A stretch of DNA of 64,000 bases from Devosia aquimaris (GTDB taxonomy: Bacteria > Pseudomonadota > Alphaproteobacteria > Rhizobiales > Devosiaceae), in the NCBI RefSeq assembly GCF_020169335.1, contig NZ_JAIEZN010000001.1:1911805-1975804 (forward strand). Reading direction: 5' to 3'. Position numbers and translations under genes: made by a program. Below, piece by piece: positions 20,753-28,566 of this stretch. Under the pieces are notes generated by a model. That model saw only the letters and a program-made list of their open reading frames with translations. It searched no databases and was not told where the DNA came from. Position 1 is the stretch's first letter. Each line of letters starts with the position of its first letter.

Positions 20753-21066
20753 GCGCAGATTTCCGTTTCCGCGGCGTCGCTCTTCCAGCAGGCGCCATCC
20801 TCTTCCGATCGCAGATAGCTGCCCGGCAGTGCCACCGAGCGACCACCTTCCTCAAACGTGGCGCTCACCGATGCAATGCCGGGACTATCCACCCACAGCT
20901 CGAAGGTCGGCTTGCCGGCGGCGGAAATCTCAAAGCTCCCGGCTTCATCCAGCGATGTGAAGACGCACGGATATTCGCCATCATCGGTGGTGCGGCACAG
21001 CGCATCCTTGGCCATCGCCGGCGTCGCCAGCAGGCCCACAACCAGCAGCCCCATCACAATCCGCAT
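20746..21066 (-). CDS. Small secreted protein of unknown function, four mature cysteines
   Basis: It is 106 residues with a signal peptide (MRIVMGLLVVGLLATPAMA). The mature chain is acidic and has four cysteines (LCRTTDDGEYPC and ACWKSDAAETEIC), probably two disulfides. Its layout matches the gene immediately upstream (21225-21554): signal peptide, N-terminal Cys pair, beta-rich middle and a C-terminal G/ACW...C motif. I do not recognise the family. It overlaps the hydrolase gene by 7 bp. Confidence 0.72.
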   Translation of the reverse strand: MRIVMGLLVVGLLATPAMAKDALCRTTDDGEYPCVFTSLDEAGSFEISAAGKPTFELWVDSPGIASVSATFEEGGRSVALPGSYLRSEEDGACWKSDAAETEICAW

Positions 21067-21224
21067 CGCTCAAACTCCCCAGGCGCGTTCAGTGCGCGCA
21101 TTTCATCAGTCCCAGCGGCCGCATCCAGCATCCATGCCAATGCGGCGCCGCCATGGTCGCCGGTACAATCCGGCGCGGTCAGCCCCACAGCGCCTGCGAT
21201 GGCCGGTACAAGGCCCACGAGGGC

Positions 21225-21554
21225 CTACTGGGCCACCTGGGCGCAGAAGCTGAAATCATCGCGCCCGCCCATCCAGCAGCCAGGCTTGTCCGGCACGGGC
21301 ACCATTTGCCCAAGTTCATCCGGTCGCGATCCGGGCGCCGCATCGGGCGCCACCAGATAGCCCACACCTACGCCATCCTCGATCAGGGCAAAGGCAAACA
21401 CCTGCCCATCCGGCAACGCAAAGGTCAGCCCACTGCCATCCAGCGCCACATCGCAATCAAACGCCGCCCCGTCCCGCACCACGCACTGTCCCGGTGCAGC
21501 AGTTGCTGCCACGGCCATCGCGCCCCAGATCAGCGCGCCAACAACAAATCTCAT
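21225..21554 (-). CDS. Small secreted protein, probable paralogue of the neighbouring gene
   Basis: From the ATG at 21554 (MRFVVGALIWGAMAV) it is 109 residues. The signal peptide ends near ATAA-PGQ. The mature cysteines fall in QCVVRDGAAFDC and GCWMGGRDDFSFC, the same arrangement as the downstream 106-residue protein, though overall identity looks low. The reading frame also begins seven codons upstream, without better signals. Function unknown. Confidence 0.7.
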   Translation of the reverse strand: MRFVVGALIWGAMAVAATAAPGQCVVRDGAAFDCDVALDGSGLTFALPDGQVFAFALIEDGVGVGYLVAPDAAPGSRPDELGQMVPVPDKPGCWMGGRDDFSFCAQVAQ

Positions 21555-21572
21555 ACTGTCCCCACAGCACAA

Positions 21573-21599
21573 CAATAAGGGCGGGCAACTGGCCCGCCC
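21573..21599 (-). terminator. Terminator after ettA
   Basis: GGGCGGGC and GCCCGCCC (21579-21586 and 21592-21599) form a perfect stem with a 5-nt loop. On the minus strand TTATTGTT follows. It lies just past the ettA stop. Confidence 0.65.
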
Positions 21600-21606
21600 A
21601 AGAACC

Positions 21607-23262
21607 TTAGCGCGTCAGCGGCTTGTATGTCGCGCGTTTTGGATTGACCGCATCGGCGCCCAGGCGGCGGATCTTGTCGGCTTCGTAATCGGCGAAATTG
21701 CCTTCGAACCATTCCACATGGCTGTTGCCTTCGAAGGCCAGCATATGGGTCGCCAGACGATCGAGGAACATGCGATCGTGGCTGATGATCACGGCGCAGC
21801 CGGCGAATTCCTCCAGCGCCTCTTCGAGCGCGGCGAGGGTTTCGGTGTCGAGGTCATTGGTCGGTTCGTCGAGGAGCAGCACATTGCTGCCGCTCTTGAG
21901 CATCTTGGCCAGGTGCACGCGGTTGCGCTGCCCGCCCGAGAGATTGCCCACCTTCTGCTGCTGGTCGCCGCCCTTGAAGTTGAACGAGGACGTATAGGCG
22001 CGCGAGTTCACTTCGCGCTTGCCGAGCAGCAGGATTTCGTCGCCTTCCGAGATTTCTTCCCACACCGTCTTGTTGGGGTCGAGGCTGTCGCGGCTCTGGT
22101 CCACATAGCCCAGCTTGACGCTTTCAGCGACCGTCACCGTGCCGCTGTCGGGCGTCTCCTGCCCGGTCAGCATGCGGAACAGCGTGGTCTTGCCCGCGCC
22201 ATTGGGGCCGATGATGCCCACGATGCCGCCCGGGGGCAGCTTGAAGGTCAAATTGTCGATCAGCAGGCGGTCGCCATAGCTCTTGCTCAGGCCGTCGACA
22301 TTGATCACGTTCTGCCCGAGCCGCTCGCCCGGCGGGATGATGATCTGCGCCGTCGAGGACTGCGTGCGCGCCTCGTTGATCTTGACCAGCTCGTCATAGG
22401 CCTTCAGGCGCGCCTTGGACTTGGACTGGCGGGCCTGCGGGCTCTGGCCCATCCATTCGCGTTCGCGTTCCAGCACCTTGGCGCGCGCGGCGTCTTCGCT
22501 CTTTTCCTGGGCAAAGCGCTTGGCCTTGGCTGCCAGATACGCCGAGTAATTGCCCTCATAGGGCACGCCACGACCACGGTCGAGCTCGAGAATCCAGCCC
22601 GTCACATTGTCGAGGAAATAGCGGTCGTGGGTGATGATCAGCACGGCGCCGGGGAATTCGCGCAGGTGCCGTTCCAGCCAGGATGTCGTCTCGGCGTCCA
22701 GATGGTTGGTCGGCTCGTCCAGCAGCAGCAGGTCGGGCTTGCTGAGCAGCAGCGCACACAGCGCCACGCGGCGGCGTTCACCACCAGAGAGCTTGGTCAC
22801 ATCGGCATCGCCCGGCGGGCAGCCCAGCGCTTCCATGGCCACCTCAACCTGGCTTTCCAGGTCCCACAGGTTTTCCGCGTCGATCTGGTCCTGCAGCTTG
22901 GATGCCTCGTCGGCGGTCTCGTCCGAATAGTCCATCATCAACTCGTTGTAGCGGTCGACGATGGCCTTCTTTTCCTTGACGCCGGTCATCACATTGCCCA
23001 GCACGTTGAGCGCCGGATCAAGCTCGGGTTCCTGGCTCAGATAGCCCACCTTGGCGCCCTGGGCGGCCCAGGCTTCACCCTGGAATTCGGTGTCCACGCC
23101 CGCCATGATCTTGAGCAGGGTCGATTTACCCGAACCGTTGGGGCCCAGCACGCCGATCTTGGCATCGGGGTAGAAGCTGAGATGGATATTATCCAGCACC
23201 TTCTTGCCGCCGGCATAGGCCTTGGACATTCCGGACATGTGATAGATGAATTGGCGGGCCAT
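21607..23262 (-). CDS. ettA: EttA, energy-dependent translational throttle ABC-F ATPase
   Basis: Soluble ABC-F protein that binds the ribosomal E site and gates elongation according to energy state. From the chosen ATG (MARQFIYHMSGMSKAY) it is 551 residues, the normal length. Two ATPase domains are visible: GPNGSGKST with LSGGERRR, and GPNGAGKTT with LSGGQRNR. The charged linker between them includes ERLGQNVINV. The frame extends upstream to 23589 without stops, but that part is not family sequence. It is divergent from the M16 peptidase pair. Confidence 0.96.
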   Translation of the reverse strand: MARQFIYHMSGMSKAYAGGKKVLDNIHLSFYPDAKIGVLGPNGSGKSTLLKIMAGVDTEFQGEAWAAQGAKVGYLSQEPELDPALNVLGNVMTGVKEKKAIVDRYNELMMDYSDETADEASKLQDQIDAENLWDLESQVEVAMEALGCPPGDADVTKLSGGERRRVALCALLLSKPDLLLLDEPTNHLDAETTSWLERHLREFPGAVLIITHDRYFLDNVTGWILELDRGRGVPYEGNYSAYLAAKAKRFAQEKSEDAARAKVLEREREWMGQSPQARQSKSKARLKAYDELVKINEARTQSSTAQIIIPPGERLGQNVINVDGLSKSYGDRLLIDNLTFKLPPGGIVGIIGPNGAGKTTLFRMLTGQETPDSGTVTVAESVKLGYVDQSRDSLDPNKTVWEEISEGDEILLLGKREVNSRAYTSSFNFKGGDQQQKVGNLSGGQRNRVHLAKMLKSGSNVLLLDEPTNDLDTETLAALEEALEEFAGCAVIISHDRMFLDRLATHMLAFEGNSHVEWFEGNFADYEADKIRRLGADAVNPKRATYKPLTR

Positions 23263-23468
23263 GGGGCGCTGTCCTCGGCAGTGGGAGATTTGGGCCCGTA
23301 TGTAGGGGAAGCGGTGACGCAGAGCAACATGCTGCCGCACTCTGGCCGCATCCACCGTCCCAATGGTGGCACCAGGCGTCCCAACCTTCGCGTAGTGACG
23401 CACTGGTGCATTCCCCGCTGCAGCCTTCTGGTCTATGCACGGGCCAACTTTCGTTCGGGATATTGCCA

Positions 23469-24854
23469 ATGAACAAGAATTTCGCCCGGATCGTCGGCCT
23501 TGCCCTCGCGTTGAGCCTGCCCACGCTGGCCTATGCCGAGACCGCATCGGTCGCCCCGGCCACCGAAACGGCCACCGCCGAATCCGCAATCAGCCACTTC
23601 TTCCTCGACAATGGTATGGAAGTGGTGGTGATCCCCGATCATCGGGCACCCATCGTCACCCATATGGTGTGGTACAAGGTCGGTGGCGCCGATGAAGCGC
23701 CGGGCAAGTCCGGCATCGCGCACTTCTTCGAGCACCTGATGTTCAAGGGCACCGAGCGCCATCCCGATGGCGAGCTGGACCGCGTCGTGGCCAGCCTGGG
23801 CGGCAGTCTGAATGCCACGACCACCAGCGACTTCACCGCCTATTACGAAACTGTGCCGCCCGATGCGCTGGCGACCATGATGGATTTCGAGGCCGACCGC
23901 ATGCGTGGCCTGGTGCTGACCGACGAGCTCGTTGCCTCTGAGCGTCAGGTCGTGCTCGAAGAGCGCAACCTGCGCATCGACGGCAATCCCCAGGCCGTCC
24001 TGGGCGAAGAGACAGCGGCCACCCTGTTTCAGAACCACCCCTACCGCATTCCGGTGCTTGGCTGGCGCCATGAGATGGAGCAGCTCAACCGCACCGACGC
24101 GCTGGCCTTCTACCAGCAATATTATGCGCCCAATAACGCCGTGCTGGTCGTCGCCGGCGATGTCGATGCCGACACCGTCCGCACCCTGGCCGAGGCCAGC
24201 TACGGCAAGCTAGAGCGCGGCCCCGACCTGCCGCCGCGCGTCCGCCCGGCCGAGCCGCAACAGAACACCATGCGCACCATCACCCTGCGCGATCCACGCG
24301 TCAGCGTGCCCAGCTTCAGCCGCAGCTGGGTGGTGCCCTCCTATCTCAGCGCCGCCCCCGGTGAGGCCGAGGCACTCGACCTGCTGGCCGAAATCCTGGG
24401 CGGTGGTAATCGCAGCCGGCTCTACCAGGATGTCGTGGTCAAGACCGGTGTCGCCGCCGACGCCGGCGCGGCCTATACCGGCGCCACCATGGATCCCAAC
24501 GCCTTCTCGCTCTACGGCGCGCCGCAGGGCGACCATGACCTGAGCGAAGTGGAAGCGGCCGTGGATGCCGAGCTTGCCCGCCTGATCCGCGATGGCGTCA
24601 CCGTGCGCGAACTCGACAGCGCCAAGGCCCGCTTTGTGCGCAGCATGGTCTTTGCCCAGGATGCCCAGTCGACAATGGCCAATATCTACGGCGCCAAGCT
24701 GGTCAATGGTGGCACCATCGAGGACATCACGCAGTGGCCGGACCGCATTCGCGCCGTCACGCCGGAGCAGGTGCAGGCCGTCGCCGCCAAATATCTCGAT
24801 CCGTCCATCGCCGTAACCAGCTATCTGCTGCCCCCCGCCAACGGAGCGCAATAA
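23469..24854 (+). CDS. Periplasmic M16 zinc peptidase, catalytic subunit
   Basis: Pitrilysin-family metallopeptidase of 461 residues with a signal peptide (ending LAYA-ETAS). The inverted zinc motif HFFEH is intact (in GIAHFFEHLMFKGTERHP), and the downstream glutamate lies in VLEERNLRIDGNPQ. A second, inactive M16 repeat occupies the C-terminal half. It is followed after 3 bp by a gene for a non-catalytic partner, the two-gene pattern of heterodimeric bacterial M16B peptidases. The start was placed at the ATG preceding the signal peptide, not at the earlier in-frame ATG at 23406. Confidence 0.92.
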   Translation: MNKNFARIVGLALALSLPTLAYAETASVAPATETATAESAISHFFLDNGMEVVVIPDHRAPIVTHMVWYKVGGADEAPGKSGIAHFFEHLMFKGTERHPDGELDRVVASLGGSLNATTTSDFTAYYETVPPDALATMMDFEADRMRGLVLTDELVASERQVVLEERNLRIDGNPQAVLGEETAATLFQNHPYRIPVLGWRHEMEQLNRTDALAFYQQYYAPNNAVLVVAGDVDADTVRTLAEASYGKLERGPDLPPRVRPAEPQQNTMRTITLRDPRVSVPSFSRSWVVPSYLSAAPGEAEALDLLAEILGGGNRSRLYQDVVVKTGVAADAGAAYTGATMDPNAFSLYGAPQGDHDLSEVEAAVDAELARLIRDGVTVRELDSAKARFVRSMVFAQDAQSTMANIYGAKLVNGGTIEDITQWPDRIRAVTPEQVQAVAAKYLDPSIAVTSYLLPPANGAQ

Positions 24855-24857
24855 GCC

Positions 24858-26186
24858 ATGACTATCCCGACCTTGTTCCGCCGTCCGCTGGCCGCATTGG
24901 CCACCTTGGGCGCCAGCCTGATGCTCATGCTGCCGGCCCAGGCCGAAGTGGTCTTTCAGGACATCACCTCCCCTGCCGGCATCAAGGCCTGGCTGGTGGA
25001 AGACTATGCCGTGCCCATCGTCACCATTCGCTTTGCCTTCGAGGGCGGCACCGCCCAGGACCCGATGGGCAAGGAGGGCCTGACGGCGCTCATGACCATG
25101 CTGTTCGATGAAGGCGCGGGCGCGCTGGACAGCGACGCCTTCCAGATCGCGCTCGACGATGCCGGCGCCGAAATGGGCTTTGGCGCCAGCGCCGATGCGA
25201 CCTATGGCTCGATGCGCATGCTGGCCGACCAGCGCGACCAGGCCGTGCCGCTGCTCAAGCAGGCCATCGACAATCCGCGCTTTGACAGCAACCCCATCGA
25301 CCGCATGCGCAATCAGCTCATCACCAGCATCACCGCTGCCGCGCAGGACCCGGGCACCGAGGCCCAGTTGCAGTGGGGCAAGGCGCTCTACGGCGATCAC
25401 CCGTACGCCCGACGCAGCCAGGGCACGATCGAAAGCCTCAACACCATCACCGCCGATGATCTGCGCGCCCGGCATCAGGCGATCTTCGCCAGGGCCAGGC
25501 TGACGGTCGGCATTGTCGGCGCCATCAGTGCCGATGATGCAAAGGCCATGCTGGACACGCTCTTTGCCGATCTCCCCGCCGAGCCCAGCCTCACCCCGGT
25601 TCCAGATGTTGTTCCCAACCTGGGGCAGGATTTGCGCGTGGACTACCCGCTGCCGCAGGCGTCGATCTTCATGGCCTATCCCAGCGTCCCACTGGGCGAT
25701 CCGGATTACTTTGCGACCATGCTGATGACGCAGATCCTGGGTGGCAAGTCCTTCCAGTCGCGCCTGACCAGCGAGGTGCGCGTGAAGCGCGGGCTGACCT
25801 ACAGCATCAGCGCCTCTATGGTCGGCTTCGACCACAGCAATTCTCTGCTGATCTCCACGGCCACCAGCGCCGACCGGGCGCCGGAAACCCTCAAGGTGAT
25901 CCAGGACGTCGTGGCCGAACTGGCCGCCAATGGCCCAACGCCAGAGGAACTGGCCGACGCCAAGCGCTACCAGATCGGCTCCTATCCCATCAGCGAGTTG
26001 AGCTCGTCATCGGCCATCGCCAACACGTTAGTGGGGCTGCAGATGAAGGATTTGGGCATCGACTACATCACCCGGCGCAGCGACCTGATCGAGGCGGTGA
26101 CCATTGATGACGTGAAGGCCGTGGCGCAGAAGCTGCTCACCGTCAAACCCACCATCATGCAGATGGGCCCGGCGCAGGGCCAATAG
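24858..26186 (+). CDS. M16 peptidase family, non-catalytic partner subunit
   Basis: It is 442 residues with a signal peptide (ending PAQA-EVVF). It has the M16 fold, but the HxxEH position is replaced by GLTALMTMLFDEGAG, so it should not bind zinc. The conserved substrate-closing region RVKRGLTYSISASMVGF (Arg/Tyr motif) is present, as expected for the partner that completes the active chamber. It is translationally linked to the preceding catalytic gene (3-bp gap). The pair probably degrades peptides in the periplasm. Confidence 0.92.
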   Translation: MTIPTLFRRPLAALATLGASLMLMLPAQAEVVFQDITSPAGIKAWLVEDYAVPIVTIRFAFEGGTAQDPMGKEGLTALMTMLFDEGAGALDSDAFQIALDDAGAEMGFGASADATYGSMRMLADQRDQAVPLLKQAIDNPRFDSNPIDRMRNQLITSITAAAQDPGTEAQLQWGKALYGDHPYARRSQGTIESLNTITADDLRARHQAIFARARLTVGIVGAISADDAKAMLDTLFADLPAEPSLTPVPDVVPNLGQDLRVDYPLPQASIFMAYPSVPLGDPDYFATMLMTQILGGKSFQSRLTSEVRVKRGLTYSISASMVGFDHSNSLLISTATSADRAPETLKVIQDVVAELAANGPTPEELADAKRYQIGSYPISELSSSSAIANTLVGLQMKDLGIDYITRRSDLIEAVTIDDVKAVAQKLLTVKPTIMQMGPAQGQ

Positions 26187-26296
26187 GCCCTGTCGCCCAG
26201 CGCAGCGCAGGCACAAGCGCCCACAGACACCCGGCCAGCTTGCCGAGCATTTGGCCGGGTGCTAGCACATTGCCTGTGTCGCACTGGGGGGTAGGC

Positions 26297-27229
26297 ATGG
26301 GCATTCCGTCACGCGATTGGGTCGAAGATATCGGTCCCGACGAGGCACGGCGTTTTGCCCGGCAAGCCGAGCTGATCCGCGCGGCCCATCAAGTGACCAA
26401 CCAGCGCCATGGCCAGGGCCGCTTCCTCCACCGCAAGCCCATTCTCGGCGCCACGGCGCGCCTCGAGGTACTGCCCGACCTGCCGCCGGAAGCCAGCCAT
26501 GGCGTCTTTGCCACGCCGGGATCGTACGAGGCGCTGGTGCGACTTTCCAACGGCAGCTTTGACATCCAGGCCAATACCAAGCCCGATATCCATGGCTTTG
26601 CCCTGCGCATCCTGGGCGTCGCTGGCCCGGGCGCCCTGGCACCGGCCACCGATCACCAGGATTTCCTGCTGATCAATCACGACCGTTTCAACGCCATCGA
26701 CAGCGACAGCTTTGTGGAATTCGCTACCCTTGCCGCAGACAACCAGGCCAAGGCCCTGTTGACCCTGCTGCGTCGCCACGGCCTGGGCGGTCTGCTCGCG
26801 CGCCTCAAGGATTTGCAGCAGACCATGGGCAAGCCCTTTGCCGGCTATGGTGCCGAGACCTTCAACACGGTCGTGCCCCATGCCATCGGCCCCTATGCGG
26901 CCCGGATCCTGTTCACGCCCGAAACGCCATCGCGCATGCAGGGCAAGGACCCAGGCGCCGATATCACCCGGTTGCTCGCCGCCGGCCCGATCCACTATGC
27001 CGTCCAACTGCAGTTCTACACCGACCCCAAGACCACACCCATTGAAGATCACCGCGTGGTCTGGTCTGCCCCGCTGCTCACCGTGGCCCGGCTGACCCTG
27101 CTGGCCCCGGCCGATGTCGAGACCCTGCAGTTCGACCCCTGGGGTGGCCTCGCCGACCATCGCCCGCTGGGCGAAATCATGCGCGCACGCAAAGCCGCGT
27201 ATCGCGCCAGCCAGCTCGCCCGATCGTAG
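26297..27229 (+). CDS. Catalase-like haem protein family
   Basis: It is 310 residues from the chosen ATG (MGIPSRDWVEDIG; GGGGGGT lies just upstream). It belongs to the small catalase-related family seen beside peroxide or lipid metabolism genes. Resemblances include GRFLHRKPILGATARLEVL, YEALVRLSNGSFDIQAN, DIHGFALRILGV and DFLLINHDRF, which correspond to the catalase beta-barrel and distal-side region. It is shorter than a true catalase, so peroxidase rather than catalase activity is more likely. An ATG at 26240 would add 19 residues. It stands as a single gene. Confidence 0.78.
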   Translation: MGIPSRDWVEDIGPDEARRFARQAELIRAAHQVTNQRHGQGRFLHRKPILGATARLEVLPDLPPEASHGVFATPGSYEALVRLSNGSFDIQANTKPDIHGFALRILGVAGPGALAPATDHQDFLLINHDRFNAIDSDSFVEFATLAADNQAKALLTLLRRHGLGGLLARLKDLQQTMGKPFAGYGAETFNTVVPHAIGPYAARILFTPETPSRMQGKDPGADITRLLAAGPIHYAVQLQFYTDPKTTPIEDHRVVWSAPLLTVARLTLLAPADVETLQFDPWGGLADHRPLGEIMRARKAAYRASQLARS

Positions 27230-27363
27230 TGCGCAGGCGCCCCAAGATGGCCCACGCCGGGTTCTCGCTGATTTGTTTGGCGGCCAGGGTACAATCACCG
27301 TAAACGCCTGGTCTCCGACAGCCAGACGCGCGCCGATGTCGCCTGTCCGCGCGGCTGATCGGT

Positions 27364-27693
27364 TCATTTCCCAAGGTTGATCAACACCAGGGCCAGGTTG
27401 ATCACCGGCACCAGATAGGCCCAGAACCGCGTCGGCACGAAGAACAGCGACCCGCTGGCGCTCACATCAAAGGCGATGCCAGTGCGCTGGTCGATCAGCG
27501 TGCGGCGCGTCAGCCTTGTGATCAGCCTGTCGATGCCCCAGATCAGCCCACTGATCACCAGGCTTCCGACGACAACAATCGCCACCATGGTCACCGGCGC
27601 ATCCGTCATCGTCTTGGTCGTATTATAGATCGTCGCCCCGATGGTGCCCCAGACCAGCGCCACCATAAAACCCCAACCGCTCCAGATCAGCAT
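27364..27693 (-). CDS. Small membrane protein of unknown function
   Basis: It is 109 residues with three predicted hydrophobic segments (MLIWSGWGFMVALVWGTIG, VTMVAIVVVGSLVISGLIWG, FWAYLVPVINLALVLINLG) and a basic central loop (RLITRLTRRTLIDQRTG). I know no specific function. It is isolated, with small non-coding gaps on both sides. Codon composition is like its neighbours, so it is probably real. Confidence 0.65.
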   Translation of the reverse strand: MLIWSGWGFMVALVWGTIGATIYNTTKTMTDAPVTMVAIVVVGSLVISGLIWGIDRLITRLTRRTLIDQRTGIAFDVSASGSLFFVPTRFWAYLVPVINLALVLINLGK

Positions 27694-27876
27694 CGCCTTG
27701 TCCCTTCACGGCGGCCGTCATGGCCGTCCATGCAGGAAACCTAGGCTGGATCAGGCGGGGCCGCTGTTCCGCCGGGCACAGGTCGAAACCCTGCGACAAC
27801 CCTACCCTATGGCGACCGTGTAGAACGATGATCGAGCATAGGAGAGACTTCGCAAGAACCCATTGGGAACAGCGAT

Positions 27877-28566
27877 TTAGGCGCCCGTGGCAATCTCATC
27901 CAGCAGCCATTTGCCCACCGGCCAGGTGGCCGTGAAATGGCGCAGGCAGACATCGGCGAAGTCTGCCTCCAGCGCCGCGCTCGCCGGCAACATGGTGCCG
28001 GCCGTGAGCCCCTCATAGAGCAGGAACTCGGCGCGATCCTCGGGCGCCTCGAAGCCGCGCGGCATGCGCTGCCGCGTCTTCTCGCCAATCTGGTAGTCGC
28101 CATTGGCCCGCACTTGCGCCACCGCCGCCACCAGCGCCTTGCCCGAGCGGGGCAGCACCACGGCATGGCGGAACGATTCCAGCGTCTCGGGCATGAAGCC
28201 ATGCATGCCCGTGCCCAGTTGCACACTGTCCGGCCGCAGTCGGAACCAGAAGCCCGGCGCGTCCCAGCTGCGCTTTTCCCCGTGCCAGAACCACAGGTCG
28301 AGATGGTCCTTGTAGGGCCGCTTGTCCTTGGAGAAGCGCACGTCGCGATTGATGCGCGACAGCGAGCCGTTGATTTTCGGCGCAAACTGCAAGCTGGGCG
28401 AAATCGCCTTGAGCCGCGGTCCCACGGCCTCGACGAAGGCCCGCCCCGCCGCCACATAGCCGCGCTCATAGAGGTCTCGATTCGCCTCGAACCAGGCCTT
28501 CTCATTGTGCGCGGCAATGCCGCTGAGAAAATCCAGCGTGTCCTGGGTAAACATCACCCCGCTCAT
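27877..28566 (-). CDS. DUF2461 family protein
   Basis: It is 229 residues of the DUF2461 (TIGR02453) family of unknown function. Conserved blocks are FLSGIAAHNEKAWFEANRD, FAPKINGSLSRINRDVRFS, KDKRPYKDHLDLWFW and GFWFRLRPDSVQLGTGMHG. It is cytoplasmic, with no signal or membrane segment. Its ATG overlaps the stop of the molybdopterin oxidoreductase gene by 4 bp (ATGA), so the two are translationally coupled. Confidence 0.88.
   Translation of the reverse strand: MSGVMFTQDTLDFLSGIAAHNEKAWFEANRDLYERGYVAAGRAFVEAVGPRLKAISPSLQFAPKINGSLSRINRDVRFSKDKRPYKDHLDLWFWHGEKRSWDAPGFWFRLRPDSVQLGTGMHGFMPETLESFRHAVVLPRSGKALVAAVAQVRANGDYQIGEKTRQRMPRGFEAPEDRAEFLLYEGLTAGTMLPASAALEADFADVCLRHFTATWPVGKWLLDEIATGA

Noticed and set aside
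23263-23589. N-terminal extension of EttA to 660 residues
   Set aside because: The family begins at MARQFIYHMSG; the upstream stretch is divergent-promoter DNA with Arg/Gly-rich translation.
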